The notes under the pieces were generated by a model. That model searched no databases. It saw only the letters and a program-made list of their open reading frames with translations, and was not told the DNA's origin. From contig CP137675.1 in assembly GCA_037976565.1 (NCBI GenBank), positions 13,596,534-13,660,533 on the forward strand: a stretch of 64,000 nucleotides of DNA, in the 5' to 3' direction. The stretch's first letter is position 1; the number at the start of each line of letters is the position of its first letter. This stretch comes from Mesocentrotus franciscanus (lineage: Eukaryota; Echinodermata; Echinoidea; Camarodonta; Strongylocentrotidae). Shown one piece after another: positions 37,740-49,554 of the stretch. The position numbers and the translations under genes are program-made.

Positions 37740-38255
37740 CCATATACTAGTATAATATCGATTATTTAGGAGCGCTAAAACAAGAAGTACCATAGCGCTT
37801 ACAAAATCACAAAATGTCAAGAGAAACATACAAGTCAAAAAGAGGTCAATTATATTAGAGGTATTACTGTGGGAAGAAGTATGCTTTAAGGGATCTTTTG
37901 AAAGAATCAAGACAGGTTTATTCTATGATCGAAAGTGGAATATTGTTCCAAATATTTGAAGCAGCCACTGTAAAACGTTTTTTCGGTACTAGATGAGAGT
38001 CTGGATTTGGGAATAATTAGTTTATATATATCAGTTGTTGAACCAAAGTTACGAGCTGGGGTGTATATTTGGAGGGTACGATAAAGATATTCAGGTGCCA
38101 TATGATTTAGAATTTTAAAGACAAACAGAGCAGAATTTAGTAAGAATGCGTTGTTGTAGAGGTAACAATTGGAGTTCTTTAATCAAGGGATAAGTATGAT
38201 TCCGAGATCCAAGGCCAAAGATTAATCTAGTGGCTCGAAAACTATTAAAGAAATC
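37740..38255 (-). pseudogene. LINE (Jockey/CR1-like) reverse transcriptase C-terminal remnant
   Basis: Read on the minus strand across three frames, this gives the standard end of a Jockey/CR1/L2-superclade pol protein: SFRATRLIFGLGSRNHTYPL, then KELQLLPLQQRI, KILNHMAPEYLYRTL, IYTPARNFGSTTD, FTVAASNIWNNIPLS and CLDSFKRSLKAYFFP, in the right order. The first frame shift is near 38120, the second near 37980, and a stop separates the last two blocks. The catalytic domain is missing, so this is a 5'-truncated dead copy. Downstream (minus strand) a tail with two GCGCT motifs runs into AAATAATCGATATTAT near 37758, like a LINE 3' end. Confidence 0.82.
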
Positions 38256-38284
38256 ATGCTCCCAACATGATGATCATCATCATC

Positions 38285-38450
38285 ACCATAATTTTAGTAT
38301 ACTGTGAGGTTTTGGAATCATCAAATATAACGAAGGGAAGATCAACCTTGCTGAAAGTCAAATGCACTACGCACGGAAAGGTACATACGGGACTATACAC
38401 ACAATCATGTGGCATGCAAGTTTGTTTTCACTTTGATTATTACAAAACTT
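38285..38450 (+). repeat. unnamed dispersed repeat, fragment (TTAAAGATAAAG family)
   Basis: Shares TACTGTGAGGTTTTGGAAT, TACATACGGGACTATACACA and CATGTGGCATG with the copies at 6343 and 59640. It lacks the 5' third and abuts the LINE remnant. Confidence 0.65.
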
Positions 38451-38542
38451 GACCGTATAAATGATTCTTATCTTCTAAATGAATTAATATTATCCATTCC
38501 GAATCGCTTCCTGACAGTTTCTTTCACAATGATATCGCATGA

Positions 38543-38697
38543 CCTGGGGCCCGTTTAAAAAAACTTGTTATCTATTACAAATGCTAAATTTTTATGACAA
38601 ATTTGCTCTCAGCCATTCAGGTGCCATGATTTCAGCAGCTTATAACAGTAGCTTGTAACTTGTTATCGATATCAAGTTTTATGAAACAGGGCCCAGG
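38543..38697. mobile_element. GGGCCC-ended foldback (MITE-like) element
   Basis: The left end CCTGGGGCCCGTTTAAAAAA and the complement of the right end CCTGGGCCCTGTTTCATAAA are inverted repeats that continue through AACTTG(T/A)TATC. The 155-bp interior has no frame. I recall foldbacks with GGGCCCGTTTCATAAAACTTG ends as common in sea urchins; that is memory, not a search. Confidence 0.75.
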
Positions 38698-38854
38698 CCC
38701 CCTTCTTTATAAAGAGTTGATATTAATCGCAATTTATTTGCGATTGATATACATCGCGACTATGAACATAAGAGAAAGTGGACTGCAAACCTGCGATTGA
38801 TTGGAGGACTTGCGATTGATTTGGATCAATCGCAACTCTTTATATGACGGGGCC
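38696..38854. mobile_element. GGCCCC-ended foldback with GCGATTGAT repeats
   Basis: The left end GGCCCCCTTCTTTATAAAGA and the complement of the right end GGCCCCGTCATATAAAGAGT are imperfect inverted repeats. Inside, GCGATTGAT occurs three times in direct orientation (near 38740, 38793 and 38812) and ATCAATCGC once near 38825. It abuts the preceding element, sharing two terminal G bases. Confidence 0.75.
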
Positions 38855-40710
38855 AAGAACTCAACTGTATCTTTAACATTAGGTAATTTGCTTCATTCAA
38901 GTCATCCACAGTGATAGCATATTCAGAACAGGGGGATGTGTATGGCGTGTTAGGAAATCATTATTGGGATTGATTGGCTGTGAGTGTACTCAAAGAGTGG
39001 GCCTCATCGTGCTGAATGTTAAAGTAGATCCTGGTCATCCCTCGATCACATCAGCTAAAGGGCAATATTGTATAAACGCTCCTGGAACGTTTTATAGCAC
39101 AGCGTGTGCAGTATCAAACTCAATAGACAAACACGGGAAATTGTTCTACCCAACAAACAACCTTCTTAGATGAAAGTGATAATGAGATAGGTGAGCAAAA
39201 GATTACGTTTGACTGTTTACTTTCATTCGTTTCAATCGATGTTATTGCAGCTTATACGATACCACACGTTTTCAGCTAAAATTCACGAAAATTAAATATT
39301 TGTACGAAGAAAGGACTACATTAACCAAATTTGAGATTCCTCAGTCTTAAATGTTGGACACAACTGTTATGGTATTGGATCCAGCCATCCCCAAGCCTTC
39401 TATAAAGTGTTCATTGCTTCAAGCTTCAGAGTACATCCTCTAGGCGAATGTGTGAGTGGCCGAAATGTGCGGAGCTCTGAACTTCAATACATTAACATCT
39501 ACCCAAGATGATATATCACGGCGTGTCTTCTCCAAAGTACACTAACTCTCTTTCAGGTATTTCCAGTCGCTGGTCCTAGCTATGTTATAGAGCCCAGCAG
39601 CATCACAGCGGGCATTAGTTACCATCTAAGTTCTCCCCCTTTCTTGCCCCTTCACGTAATTATCTTTGCAATGTGAAGGGCTATTGACTCGGTTCGCTCT
39701 CCTAATCTATATACCGGGGTCGCAGTTCACCCACAAATTGTCTCGGTCTAACCCACTACAAACTGTGGAGAGTTGATCAAACATCCAATTACACTTCGTC
39801 AACGATACTGTGATATCATGTCCTTAGTCACGTGGTACATATATCCCAACTGCCATATATGAATGTTCATCATGTTGCACCACAAAACTCTAATAAGATT
39901 GACCACAAAAGAGCCACTGAAATAGGAGTAGAAAGGAAGAATCTTAAGTGTGTTATCATGACAGTTCTGAGTCATTAAAACATAGGCGGTGAGTTGAAAT
40001 ACACTGTAAAAATTGTTTCTGGTTTGTGATCCAGAAATTAGGGCTTTTCCCACAATGTTGTATGATACAACTGTATAACTAAGATCCAAGATAATATCCA
40101 CTTTGCAAAGTGATTACATTCATATAAGTTCAATGCTGATATAATTGTGTGGACTTTCGTTATTCCCCTAGATGGTCACCTTAAGCACGCAATGAGGGGC
40201 TTTTCAATTTGTAAATCTACCATTCCAAATGTTATTTTGTCTATGATGACAGAGTCAGCTTGCGTCGATGTTACAGATACGGGCGTTCTTAAGATTTATA
40301 ATGCAATTTGAAGACCACACGGGGCCACAGTAGACCTGAACGATGTGTTCGAACGTTTATTGGTTAAATAATGAATTAGAACCAATTAGGCCATAAATCC
40401 CGGCCTTGGTCGCAACCCAGATATTTTCTTGGAGCTTATTCCGTGATTGAATCAGACCAAGACGAAAAGCCTCCCAAAGGGAGTTGTATGAGGCGCCATG
40501 ATATACATAATATGTACTATTGCCACAAGACGCCATTTTGGTCCTGTATAGAGATGTATGAATTAGTGCGGCCTGAATCGTCATGTTACACAGAAAGACG
40601 TGCTGTACAGTCTGTAAACATATGGAATACATGTATACATGACAATATGATTTCTTAATCCAAGGGTAATATTGTATACCACTGATAATAAAGTTGAATG
40701 ATAAGAATAA
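38855..40710. other. non-coding stretch; one ATGGCG frame noted
   Basis: Mostly featureless. On the minus strand CAAAATGGCG (40531-40540) opens a 59-codon frame ending at 40357 (starting MASCGNSTYYVYHGASYNS). No domain was recognised. A frame at 39799-40101 is also unrecognised. Confidence 0.35.
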
Positions 40711-40992
40711 GCTGTATTGTAATTATTGTAATTAACTTACGTTCATTCGTTGAACTTATTGATTGGTTATTTGGTTGATTGGGTGGTGATTTATGGCTGC
40801 GAGAGCTAGTAGGTGCTTGTAGAACCAATGAGAAATCAAATCTCCTTCGGTTTTAAATCCCTTCTAATGGAAATGACAATGAGGGGTAATGTCTAATACC
40901 AAAGGTTGCTAGTGCATCTACTTGGTTTTGAATCCAGGATCTCCCATTTACGAGTCCGTTGCTCTACCAATGAACCATCACTCGTTAATATT
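40711..40992 (-). mobile_element. tRNA-derived SINE (Thr-like head)
   Basis: The minus-strand head reads GATGGTTCATTGGTAGAGCA (box A), CTCGTAAA at the anticodon-loop position, and GATCCTGGATTCAAAACC (box B), resembling tRNA-Thr(CGU). The body contains CCTTTGGTATTAGACATTAC and CTCATTGTCATTTCC, related to the SINE at 56560-56742 (CCTTTCGGTAAGACATTAAT, TTCATTACCAAGTTCC). The tail is (AATTACA)-like near 40711-40734. A short inactive insertion transcribed, if ever, by Pol III. Confidence 0.7.
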
Positions 40993-41360
40993 ACACCGAT
41001 GCTCCCAGGGCAATGTTTACGTCAGTTCCCTCTTTCGATGGGAGGAACAGTTTATAGTTAGAATAACTCGGTCTTTCTTTTGCAAACTGCATGACACATG
41101 ATTGCTAATACACCCAGTCCTCCCTTGATGATGCCCCTATCACTTCCTCCGCAACAAACCAATCGATTTCTGAATTATGCAAAAATCCTTTACCTCAATT
41201 TAATGCTCATTGTTTCGGGGAATCAGAGACAATTAATTAGCTTGGAGGTTTCTCTTTCTAATTTGACGCCTATGACTCCTGTGCATGTCATTAATTAGCT
41301 CAGAGGTGTCGGCCTTCTCGCTCCACAAATCGTCTTCATCTAGTTTCGGGAAACAGAGAG
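40993..41360. other. non-coding stretch
   Basis: Nothing recognised. Confidence 0.5.
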
Positions 41361-41470
41361 ATGAAAGGAGAGAGAGGGGGTGGTGAGTGAGAGAGAGAGA
41401 GAGAAAAGAAGGAGGTGAGAAATAAGAGACATATTATAAACAGGAGAGAGGGAGAAAAAGAGGGGGGGGG
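41361..41470. repeat. GA-rich tract with G run
   Basis: (GA)n at 41389-41404, GA/AAG-rich sequence and a G homopolymer near 41461-41470. Confidence 0.85.
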
Positions 41471-42127
41471 TAGACAAGTAATAAAGAGGAGATGTTTGGG
41501 AAAGGAACCTAACACCCCCATAACGCCCACACCTCTCCTCAGTTATGTCAGTAATAATCATTTTTGATGGTATTATGAGTACCACTGTCGTCAAAGTATC
41601 ATTCCAGATGTACTGTATCAACACGATAAAAGAAGTTGATAAAGTTAGATAATATTTTGAGATTCTAACAATAGAAAGTAAATATTTAATTCCAAATGGG
41701 ATCACTTTTCCGACATACCCCTATAAGGTGATAACCATTGATGGATCGAACCTAAGTAGATGGATAATGAACATGATAAACTTATTTTCGGCAAATAAAC
41801 TCGAAGGTAGTATCAATAGCTTGTTGTGTTGCCTATATAAATCATGTTTGGCATGTTTGGATTACCTAATACTTTCATTCCAATCTGTGCAGACTTCAAA
41901 AGGTGATGGACATGCTATTGAAATTGAATTAAGTTGCTTTTTCAAACTTCTTTCTGATCGTGTTAAATTATGATCACCCTGAAGCCCTGGAATATTCTAT
42001 ATCACTCCCATACCACTGCTATATCTATTCAACATCAACCCCCTCTCCATCCTTCCTTAAATGAGTAAATCATAGGAACCAATCTAGGGAGATAATAACT
42101 GGATGATTGAAAAGCTGTAAAGACACA
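41471..42127. other. non-coding stretch
   Basis: No supported gene. An 81-codon frame at 41728-41973 has no recognisable domain. Confidence 0.45.
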
Positions 42128-42259
42128 GGCAGCGTTTCACGAAACCGTCCTAAGTACAAGTCCGACGACATCTCGTTGAACCGCATGTATTCGGATTTAT
42201 TCACGTGTTAATGGAATGTCGGCGAACTTGTTCTTAGGACTGTTTCGTGAAACAATGCC
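42128..42259. mobile_element. 132-bp foldback (MITE-like), GTTTCACGAAAC arms
   Basis: The left arm 42128-42172 contains GCGTTTCACGAAACCGTCCT. The complement of the right arm 42216-42259 contains TTGTTTCACGAAACAGTCCT. Pairing extends through AAG(T/A)ACAAGT(C/T)CG(A/C)CGACAT. The arms make up about two thirds of the element, leaving a loop of about 43 bp. No frame. Confidence 0.82.
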
Positions 42260-43180
42260 GTGATTCTCATTCCAGCCCAGGGTGACATGTTCTGATTTTT
42301 TCTTGTTTGATACCTGTCATAGAGGACGGGTAATCAGGCCAATGGATGCGTTGTGTACCATCCTGTAATGGCATGTCTCGATTTCTGGAGCAGAACATTA
42401 ACCACGTCATTATGAAGGATTTCGGATATTAATCCTGGGGAAGTAGATTAACGCGTTTTATACCTCTATAGAGATCACGTGATAAGGCAATGACATGCAA
42501 TCTCCTTGCCTGACTTTTTTGTACGACGACCTAGGGCATACAGGAGGCAACGGGCGTTACGAAATGCGGTTCCCCCGCGCCATCTGTAAGGCAAGCCATG
42601 AGCTCCGATCCATCAGGGAAAAAAGGGGAACTGCCTCTCCGAAAGTGAATTGTGGTTCCTATACAGCACAGTTGTCTCCAACTATTTTGGATGTGGGTCG
42701 ATTCTCTTGATATTTAGAGACAATGGGTAATGAACGTTTTGACATACAAATCAGTTTTTATTGACAACCAATGGCAAATTTATAGGTGGAGCAAAAAAGT
42801 GAAATAGAATTGATTTACTTCTTTTTTAAGTTTTGATCTCTTACCTAAAAAAAACAAAGCTCTACATTATAACAACCGAAATTTCGGCATGGAATCTTTA
42901 GATTGCCCTATAGCACCGTCCAAAATGCAAAGTTCTGACACTGTTGCATTCTCGAATTTTCACCATGGAACTTGTGAAGGATGCAATGTGAACCTAAAGG
43001 GTACAAACGAAGTAAAGGATGAATAGGAGTTGATTAAGTAAGATGGTTTTCTCGTATATTTCAAACTGTATCACAGGAATCTCAAATCTCAACATCATAT
43101 TGTTCTGATTGTAATGGTTGTATAACAATTTTCCTCTTCATTTTCCTCCCACACTGTCTTTCCACAATACACCTTCCAAA
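42260..43180. other. non-coding stretch
   Basis: AT-rich with a short CpG-containing patch near 42545-42600. No exon was supported. Confidence 0.45.
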
Positions 43181-43217
43181 ATGGCGGATCATACCGAACG
43201 CCAGATTGTCACCGAAG
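43181..43217 (+). CDS. candidate first coding exon, unknown gene
   Basis: The ATG lies in a good initiation context (TTCCAAAATGGCG) and reads MADHTERQIVTE, then a donor GAAG|GTAAATC, leaving phase 1. If unspliced the frame closes at 43264 after 27 codons. The composition is protein-like but too short for homology. The same bases form CAAAATGGCG, a YY1-like site, so a promoter-element explanation is equally possible. Confidence 0.25.
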
Positions 43218-44379
43218 GTAAATCAACATCCCTCGAATGTAGTCGTCGGCTCATGGTCGAGTAGTGGCATTGATCGCATTAAACATGAGACCGTGTCATA
43301 GCAAGGTCTCCTTGCGTTCTACTTATCCAATCAACTCGCCCAGGTTCATGTTGAAGGTGCGCAATAAACAGCACCGGGGCGATACAATAAAGCCCTGTTT
43401 GCGGGGTAATTGGTGCCTGCCCTTGAAGTAATAATGTCGTTAAACTGGGTGTGTTGCTCTTTAATGAATGTCGGAAGGAAGTCAAACCCGAGAGAGGGAG
43501 GGAGAGAGGGGAATTGGAGGTGACTTGTCCAGTCAAATGCGTAGATCGCACAATATTAAGTTCTAAGTCGTCTCATCATGAAATGGTCTTGTGGAATATA
43601 TGATGACAGGGCGTGTGGTCTCTTGAGTCAACATAAATTACACTCGTGTACGAAAGTATTGTCTATTTGAGGTGAAGCGTAATCTATGATTTTTACGAAT
43701 CGACTATCAGTAAAAATGTTAAAGTATGTGCGATAAAGAAATGAATAAATAAAGATGTGTGATCAAGACATGAATAAACAAATGTATCTTATCATAAAGT
43801 CACTGAGTTGATATGTTAATGTCGTCATTAGAACAGACCATACGTTCATTTTTGTGCCAATTTCCATAATGCACAGGTTGCATAGAGAGTTTTACTTCGA
43901 TTATTGACCAGTGGAGATTGTATTGCTCTTATGAGTGACACCCCGCCTAATAACTTAGACCTGTAGAAGGAAACTGGTCAAATGAAATCTTCAGTTAAGT
44001 CTTTGTTAAAGATTAATCTTCAAATAAAAGCCGTCGAAAATATCAAATGAAAGCTGATATGCCTGACGAAATAATCTACTTGTATATGAAAGAAAAGGAA
44101 AAAATCTGTATACTGAGTCTGCAAAAGGTAGAAATGTAGAACATTTTAAGCGTCCATATTGAACAAGACAAAATCCATCATGACAGATAAGACTAACATT
44201 TCTACACACAAATGTCCATTCTTAGTAAAGCCTGACATTCAAAAGCACATTATACAGCACATCACTTGAAATCATCTGCCCACGCTGCCTGGTATCGTCA
44301 CTGTGCATGCGTTGTACGATCACGCCGCAAGCATGGTATGCACGCCACACAGTCGTAAACACGCCGCGAGCCAGTCAAA
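43218..44379. other. non-coding stretch
   Basis: Contains a two-unit repeat of about 30 bp near 43726-43784 (ATGTGCGATAAAGAAATGAA / ATGTGTGATCAAGACATGAA). The 90-codon minus-strand frame at 43279-43551 is not recognised. Confidence 0.45.
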
Positions 44380-44387
44380 TGACGTCA
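44380..44387. promoter_or_regulatory. TGACGTCA palindrome (CRE-like)
   Basis: A perfect CRE in a CpG-richer patch (44280-44410) that also repeats CACGCCGC(A/G)AG 40 bp apart and is followed by CCAAAATGGAGG. Possibly a promoter fragment. Confidence 0.25.
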
Positions 44388-44985
44388 CGGTCCAAAATGG
44401 AGGTACATGGCTATCTCCTGCTGTGTTTTGTTCGCCGCTAAATATTTTTTGCTAGGGCTAGGATGGCTCTTGGAAGAATATAAACAAGATGAAGGGGCTA
44501 AGAATAGAACATTTTCTATGTAAAGGAGTCGTCTTTTATACAGGATATGACTTAGCTGAAAATAGACACTGGGTTACATCCCATGGATGCTTAAACGAAA
44601 CTCGTCTGAAGGGAAGTCCCTATCGGACAGTGCAATTCTTTGGTTGAAATATGGATGTTTATTAATTAGGAAAAAACGAAAATTTAATGAACAGAGAGAA
44701 AAAAGAGTGAAATATAAATTGGACATATTGAATATTCCCGCGGAACGTTTTTGCTTTTATTAGAGAAAAGGGTGTAGAAACCATTGTTCCATTAAATTCG
44801 AACATGACAACAAGCTACTACTATTGCAGTATGAAACTGCAAGATCACACTAAAATAGACACATAATATAATTATCTAGGGTTGTTCTTTGCTCTATAAT
44901 ATAATCTTTAACCTTTTCCTCTTATATTAGCTTTCTAAAAAGGAACTATGGTTACCACGGAATTCCAACAAAATGACGCCACGAG

Positions 44986-44993
44986 TGACGTCA
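44986..44993. promoter_or_regulatory. TGACGTCA palindrome (CRE-like)
   Basis: The second perfect CRE, 606 bp from the previous one, preceded by ATGACGCCACGAG. Confidence 0.2.
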
Positions 44994-45398
44994 AAGGAAC
45001 TACGAAAGCACACGGATCAGCTGGGGGGGAAAGAAACATTTAGAGAACAGTACATTGCCTACAGCTTCTTCGCGTGAACATGACATCCACACGACAGCTA
45101 ATGATGGGTAAATTATGCCACATGAGTGGCTCACAATTATCTTTCAAAATTCAACTGCGTAACATTTCTTTAATGTGGCCATATTGAATGGTTCACATAA
45201 TTATTCACAATTCGCCATCATGTTCATAATACCCTGGACATGATGGTCGATATATCTTTGTATTTTTGTGGGGGTATAGAAAGATTTATCACAGTATTGT
45301 GAAAACAATATATATGCGATGCAACTATTACCATTGCAGTATAGGTACATTGGTGAAGTAACAAACTTTGAAGATTATGATAGACCTAGAGTTTTTTT

Positions 45399-45742
45399 TA
45401 ATAATAATAAGTCTGGATTTATACAACGTTTTATATAAAAGACCGTCTCTAAGTGCTTTAAAGATATCATTACCACGGTCATCGGATTCACTCAAGCACA
45501 GTGTGCACCATGTCCACTCCCTGGGGATATTCCTACCATGATATGGTCACCGACTCACCGTGAGGGCATATGGCAATTACTATTACCGAGGCTTTCGTCG
45601 TCTTACCAGGTACCCATTTCTATCCTGGGTATGTAGTGGAAAATGTAGATTAATGCCTGGCCAAAAGACATTAGTGCCGTGTCGGGGATCAAACCAACGA
45701 CCTTTGGTTTTCCAGTCAAGTGCTCAAACCATTAAACTACAA
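45399..45742 (-). mobile_element. tRNA-derived SINE, about 340 bp, with LINE-like tail
   Basis: Minus-strand head: GTAGTTTAATGGTTTGAGCA (box A), a degenerate anticodon arm, then TCGTTGGTTTGATCCCC (box B, correctly spaced at 44 bases). The body has AGGCATTAATCTACATTTTC and ATGGGTACCTGGTAAGACGA, which I recall from echinoderm SINEs. The 3' end, AAGCACTTAGAG then TATAAATCCAGACTTATTAT, resembles the tail of CR1/L2-type LINEs such as the remnant at 37.7 kb. Appears close to full length. No frame. Confidence 0.75.
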
Positions 45743-46404
45743 CACATTTTTCAAGATTATCTGCAAAATGTATTTGATGTGAAAACTTTACCTTATAAAT
45801 GTATTTTATGATTTTCCTTTCTAATTCACCCAAATTCGTGAATGGTGTACAATACGTTTTCAGAGGAAGAAATCACGAGTAGAAAAGGACATGCCATCTG
45901 CTTGAAATATATCATACAGAATATGTGTATCTACATGAAATATAAATGATAAGGATAACAAATTGTATATTTAAATTTGAAAAGATTACTGTACTCTTAT
46001 ATAAATTACGTATGACTTATTTTGTTATTTGGAGTAATCACCTTAAATTTTACCTCACATTGCTTGTGGTAAATAAACTAAATAAAATGAAATACTGCGT
46101 TTGCCTGAAGTAAAATAATATGTATATATATATCTGAATTATATACACGCCAGATAAAGGCCTCCTTGTGTGAAACAAATCAGTCATCCTTCCAAAGAAA
46201 TTTCACGGAAATATCTTGAACCTTAATCCATTTTCTCAAATTGCATCAGCAAGTGGAACTTTAAGGATGGTGAGTTGCCCCTTTATTTCCTTGTGCTCAT
46301 CTTATCCAGCCCTGGGGCAAGGGACATCCCCCTTGCGTTATGTTACTGCGCATTTGGAAATTAAGGCTATCTGGTAACGGCGCATACGGAAAATCAAATT
46401 CATA
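45743..46404. other. AT-rich non-coding stretch
   Basis: Nothing recognised beyond a short AT run near 46122-46131. Confidence 0.5.
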
Positions 46405-46550
46405 CCTCATTCACACCAACGAGACCGATACCAGACCGACACCAGACCGACAACAGACCGACAACAGACCGAGCAAAAAAATACATTACCCCGGATGGCA
46501 AAGAATCGGTCGGTTTGGAGTCGGGCTGGAGTCGGTTTGGGACGCCATAA
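46405..46550. repeat. ACCGAC-rich foldback family, copy 2
   Basis: CACCAACGAGACCGATACCA is followed by about four 10-11-bp units of the form ACAGACCGACA. The centre reads ACATTACCCC, and the right half has CGGTCGGTTTGGAGTCGG and GGAGTCGGTTTGGGACGCC, complementary in outline to the left half. Same order as at 32961 and 53868. Confidence 0.75.
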
Positions 46551-46984
46551 CGTAACTAATGTAATTAACTGCAGATTAACTATATGTATTTGTTTGTTCT
46601 GCATTACCGTTTATTATAAAGCTCTGACAGATTTAGCTTTTATTTAGTACTTGTGTGCCCCCTTATATCTTCTTGAATTTAAAGAATCTAAGAAATTCCC
46701 AGAGATGTGAGAAATAAGTAAGGCTATACGATTTAATGTGCTAAGGAAGATGTTATATCTTAAAATCTAATTCTGTCTTATAATCTTGTCATACTCTTAA
46801 GTTGAAAAACGTATTCGTGTATGTCTCTTAGGACAAACTGAGGGCATTGAATATTTCTAGTCCTTCCCGTTGCATGCATCGAATCGGCATTAATTTAAGA
46901 TTAAACTTCATTAACGGAAACATAATGTGAATTCAGGCTTAATGAAGTTACGTCAGTTAACTGAAATCCATTTTCTTTTGCTCT

Positions 46985-47205
46985 TATTCTACTTACACAT
47001 CCCTCCCCCTTTTCTCTCTCACTTCCCCTCTCATTCTCGTTCTCGTCCTCCCACGCTCCCCTCTCTCCTTTTCTTTCTCATTCGTTCTTTCTCTACATTC
47101 CCTCTCTCTTTCTTTCTTCCCCTCTACCCGCTCCCCCAAACACACTAAAATGCACACCCACCCCCTCTCTCTCTCTATCTCTTACTCTCTTTCTTTTTCT
47201 ATTTG
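46985..47205. repeat. polypyrimidine (CT-rich) tract
   Basis: CT/CCT-rich on the plus strand, including (CT)n at 47165-47177. Low-complexity frames only. Confidence 0.9.
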
Positions 47206-48769
47206 CTTTTCATTTCATTTTGTGGTTCTTGCCGGTGATTAGATTTGTGTTTTGTCTTTCTGCTGCATGCCATGCATATAACTTTCATTTACTTTGCGTC
47301 GTGTGGGCATGCATCATATATTCTCTCGATCAAATTGCTTTGGCAAAGGTTAATTTTATGCATCGGGAAGGCAATCACATATGGAATCTTTCACGGTTCT
47401 CTCTGAAAATATGAAATATGTTAAACTGCGGCGGGGGCAGGCCATCGTGAATTTTCACGAGTATCAAATGCCTGCAACGCTTTATCTTCGAAGAGATTTG
47501 AAAAAAAAATCTATTCCGAGAGTAATACAGATTTAATTATTACACAGATCAATACAATTTAGGAATATAATCAGACAGTCATTTCGGATAAACTGACACA
47601 TTCATAGACGTAGTATCCATTATCTATCAAAATGGAGACAATTCAAATATCTTAATGATGGTAAGTGTACATAAAATGAATGTATTGTTATTGGTTAAAA
47701 TGACGAGAGCCTGAAATAACGATCTTCTGAGTAAGGATACAACGTATACTGTTTATAATTTGTGTTATGTTTGCAGAAAATAATTGTTACTAGTTGTATT
47801 GAGCCAGAAATGAAAGAACTCCTTCGACTAAAATGGGAGGTGGACCGGTCGGACGCATCTGCAAATTACTTTTCTGTGTAAAAAAAAACGAGGATTTGTC
47901 ACGTCTGTAAGCAAGGCATCACTAACGAGGTATCAAAGAATAATGAAGATTCCCTACGGATCGGCCTCAAGGACCAAATTACCATAAACAAGAGAGAAAC
48001 TTGAAAGTTGGTTGACAGATGATAAATGACTGGAGCTGTGTCCCACTGGTATTTCAGGCCAACGTGATGTTTGAAACATGATTTTGTCAAATGGCTCATA
48101 AATCATAACATGCTGGAAAAATAAACCTTGGAGATTGAGAGTTGAAGGAAACCCTTTTTCCTCACGACGCGATGACTGATGGAATTCCTTCATGTTACCC
48201 AGGATCGCCGATGATTGCATTCTCGAGGATTCTATGAGCTGCAGAAGGTGCTAATTCCGTACTTCGTCAAACTACAATAATCATACTGGGCTAATTTAAG
48301 CTTGGATACACAAGGATAATTCCGTCATAGGAAAATAAATTTTAAAAACTTGGCACTCTCATGCCTAATTCAATGACATTTGGCAAAACATGATTGGTAA
48401 GTTAGGCACAGAACTAACAAAACGGTATCTGCTACATACTAAGTGCCCCATTTTTGTGAAATTTCAGGAATGTATATCCTTTTTCACATTCTATGGTTTC
48501 TGTAAACATTGTTATTAATGCTCTTCTCATGTTTAGATTCAGAGTACCTTATTACTGGCGATTTTCCTCTGATTAATAATTTTCTTTTGGTTAAAAGAAG
48601 AAGAATTGGACGATGTGTCCTTTGAAAACCAGCTTCAGAGGAATGTTAAATCTGCAGGATCACGCAAGGGTGGAGATATTTCCAAACATGACATGATGAC
48701 AAAAGTCTTCTACAGCTCACCCTTTTATTGTACCTTTCCCCCTGACGGACTCTTATGGCCTCTCTCCTT
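47206..48769. other. non-coding stretch
   Basis: No gene recognised. A strong donor ATGATG|GTAAGTGT at 47660-47661 follows a possible 52-nt open segment from 47609 (acceptor ATTCATAG), but that acceptor is weak. Confidence 0.45.
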
Positions 48770-48778
48770 CTCCATCTA

Positions 48779-48822
<44 letters not shown>

Positions 48823-48880
48823 CGTGTGTGTGTGTGTGATACATTTTTACACACACACACACACACCACACACAACTAAA
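48770..48880. repeat. compound (CT)n(TA)n(GT)n with facing (AC)n
   Basis: (CT)n 48779-48803, (TA)n 48804-48821, (GT)n 48824-48838, then ACATTTTTAC and (AC)n 48850-48866. The GT and AC blocks are complementary across a 12-bp spacer and could form a hairpin. Confidence 0.92.
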
Positions 48881-49554
48881 CACCCCCACACAACTAAACA
48901 TTTTGGTTTTTTTTTCTTTCTTGTTTGACTTAGCGTTTGAACCATCACATGTGGCAGTCCATTTATTCCTACGTTATTCATTTCACTCGCAAGAGCATTG
49001 CAAATATTTTCAATTTGACTCTTGCTTTGGACGGTAATTCAATTCAAACAAATTTAGTGTCGTCTTCAAGGGCAACATTCTACCTACGATGTTAAAATCT
49101 AATTTTAGTTACTCCCAAGAAGAAGGGTTTTTCAAAATAACCTGTGACGTAAGCAAGCCAAGATTACGGATAATGTAAGAGAATAATGATATCTTTATGT
49201 TCTGTTCCGTTGCCTGCTTGGTACGATGAACCACGGCATGGTTCAGTCAAGAATTTATTGTGTATCTATTGTGATCAAAGAAACCAGGCGAATATTCTCT
49301 TCCGTGATGACATTCTGGTCCAATACATCCAATTACAACATGGCTTTTGACATCACAGACACAAAGCTACATAGATACTTTTCAAAAACATTATAACATT
49401 GCCTTGCCGAAAGGAACATGGGGTTAAACATAGTGCAATCACAGGCGTGTATGGGAGCACAGTTATGATGCTGACTAAGTGAAAATACTGCTTTTATGCA
49501 GTGTGATACAGTATAGGTTTTTGTCTTCAAAGTATCACTCATTATACTACCTCA
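48881..49554. other. non-coding stretch
   Basis: Nothing recognised. Confidence 0.5.
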
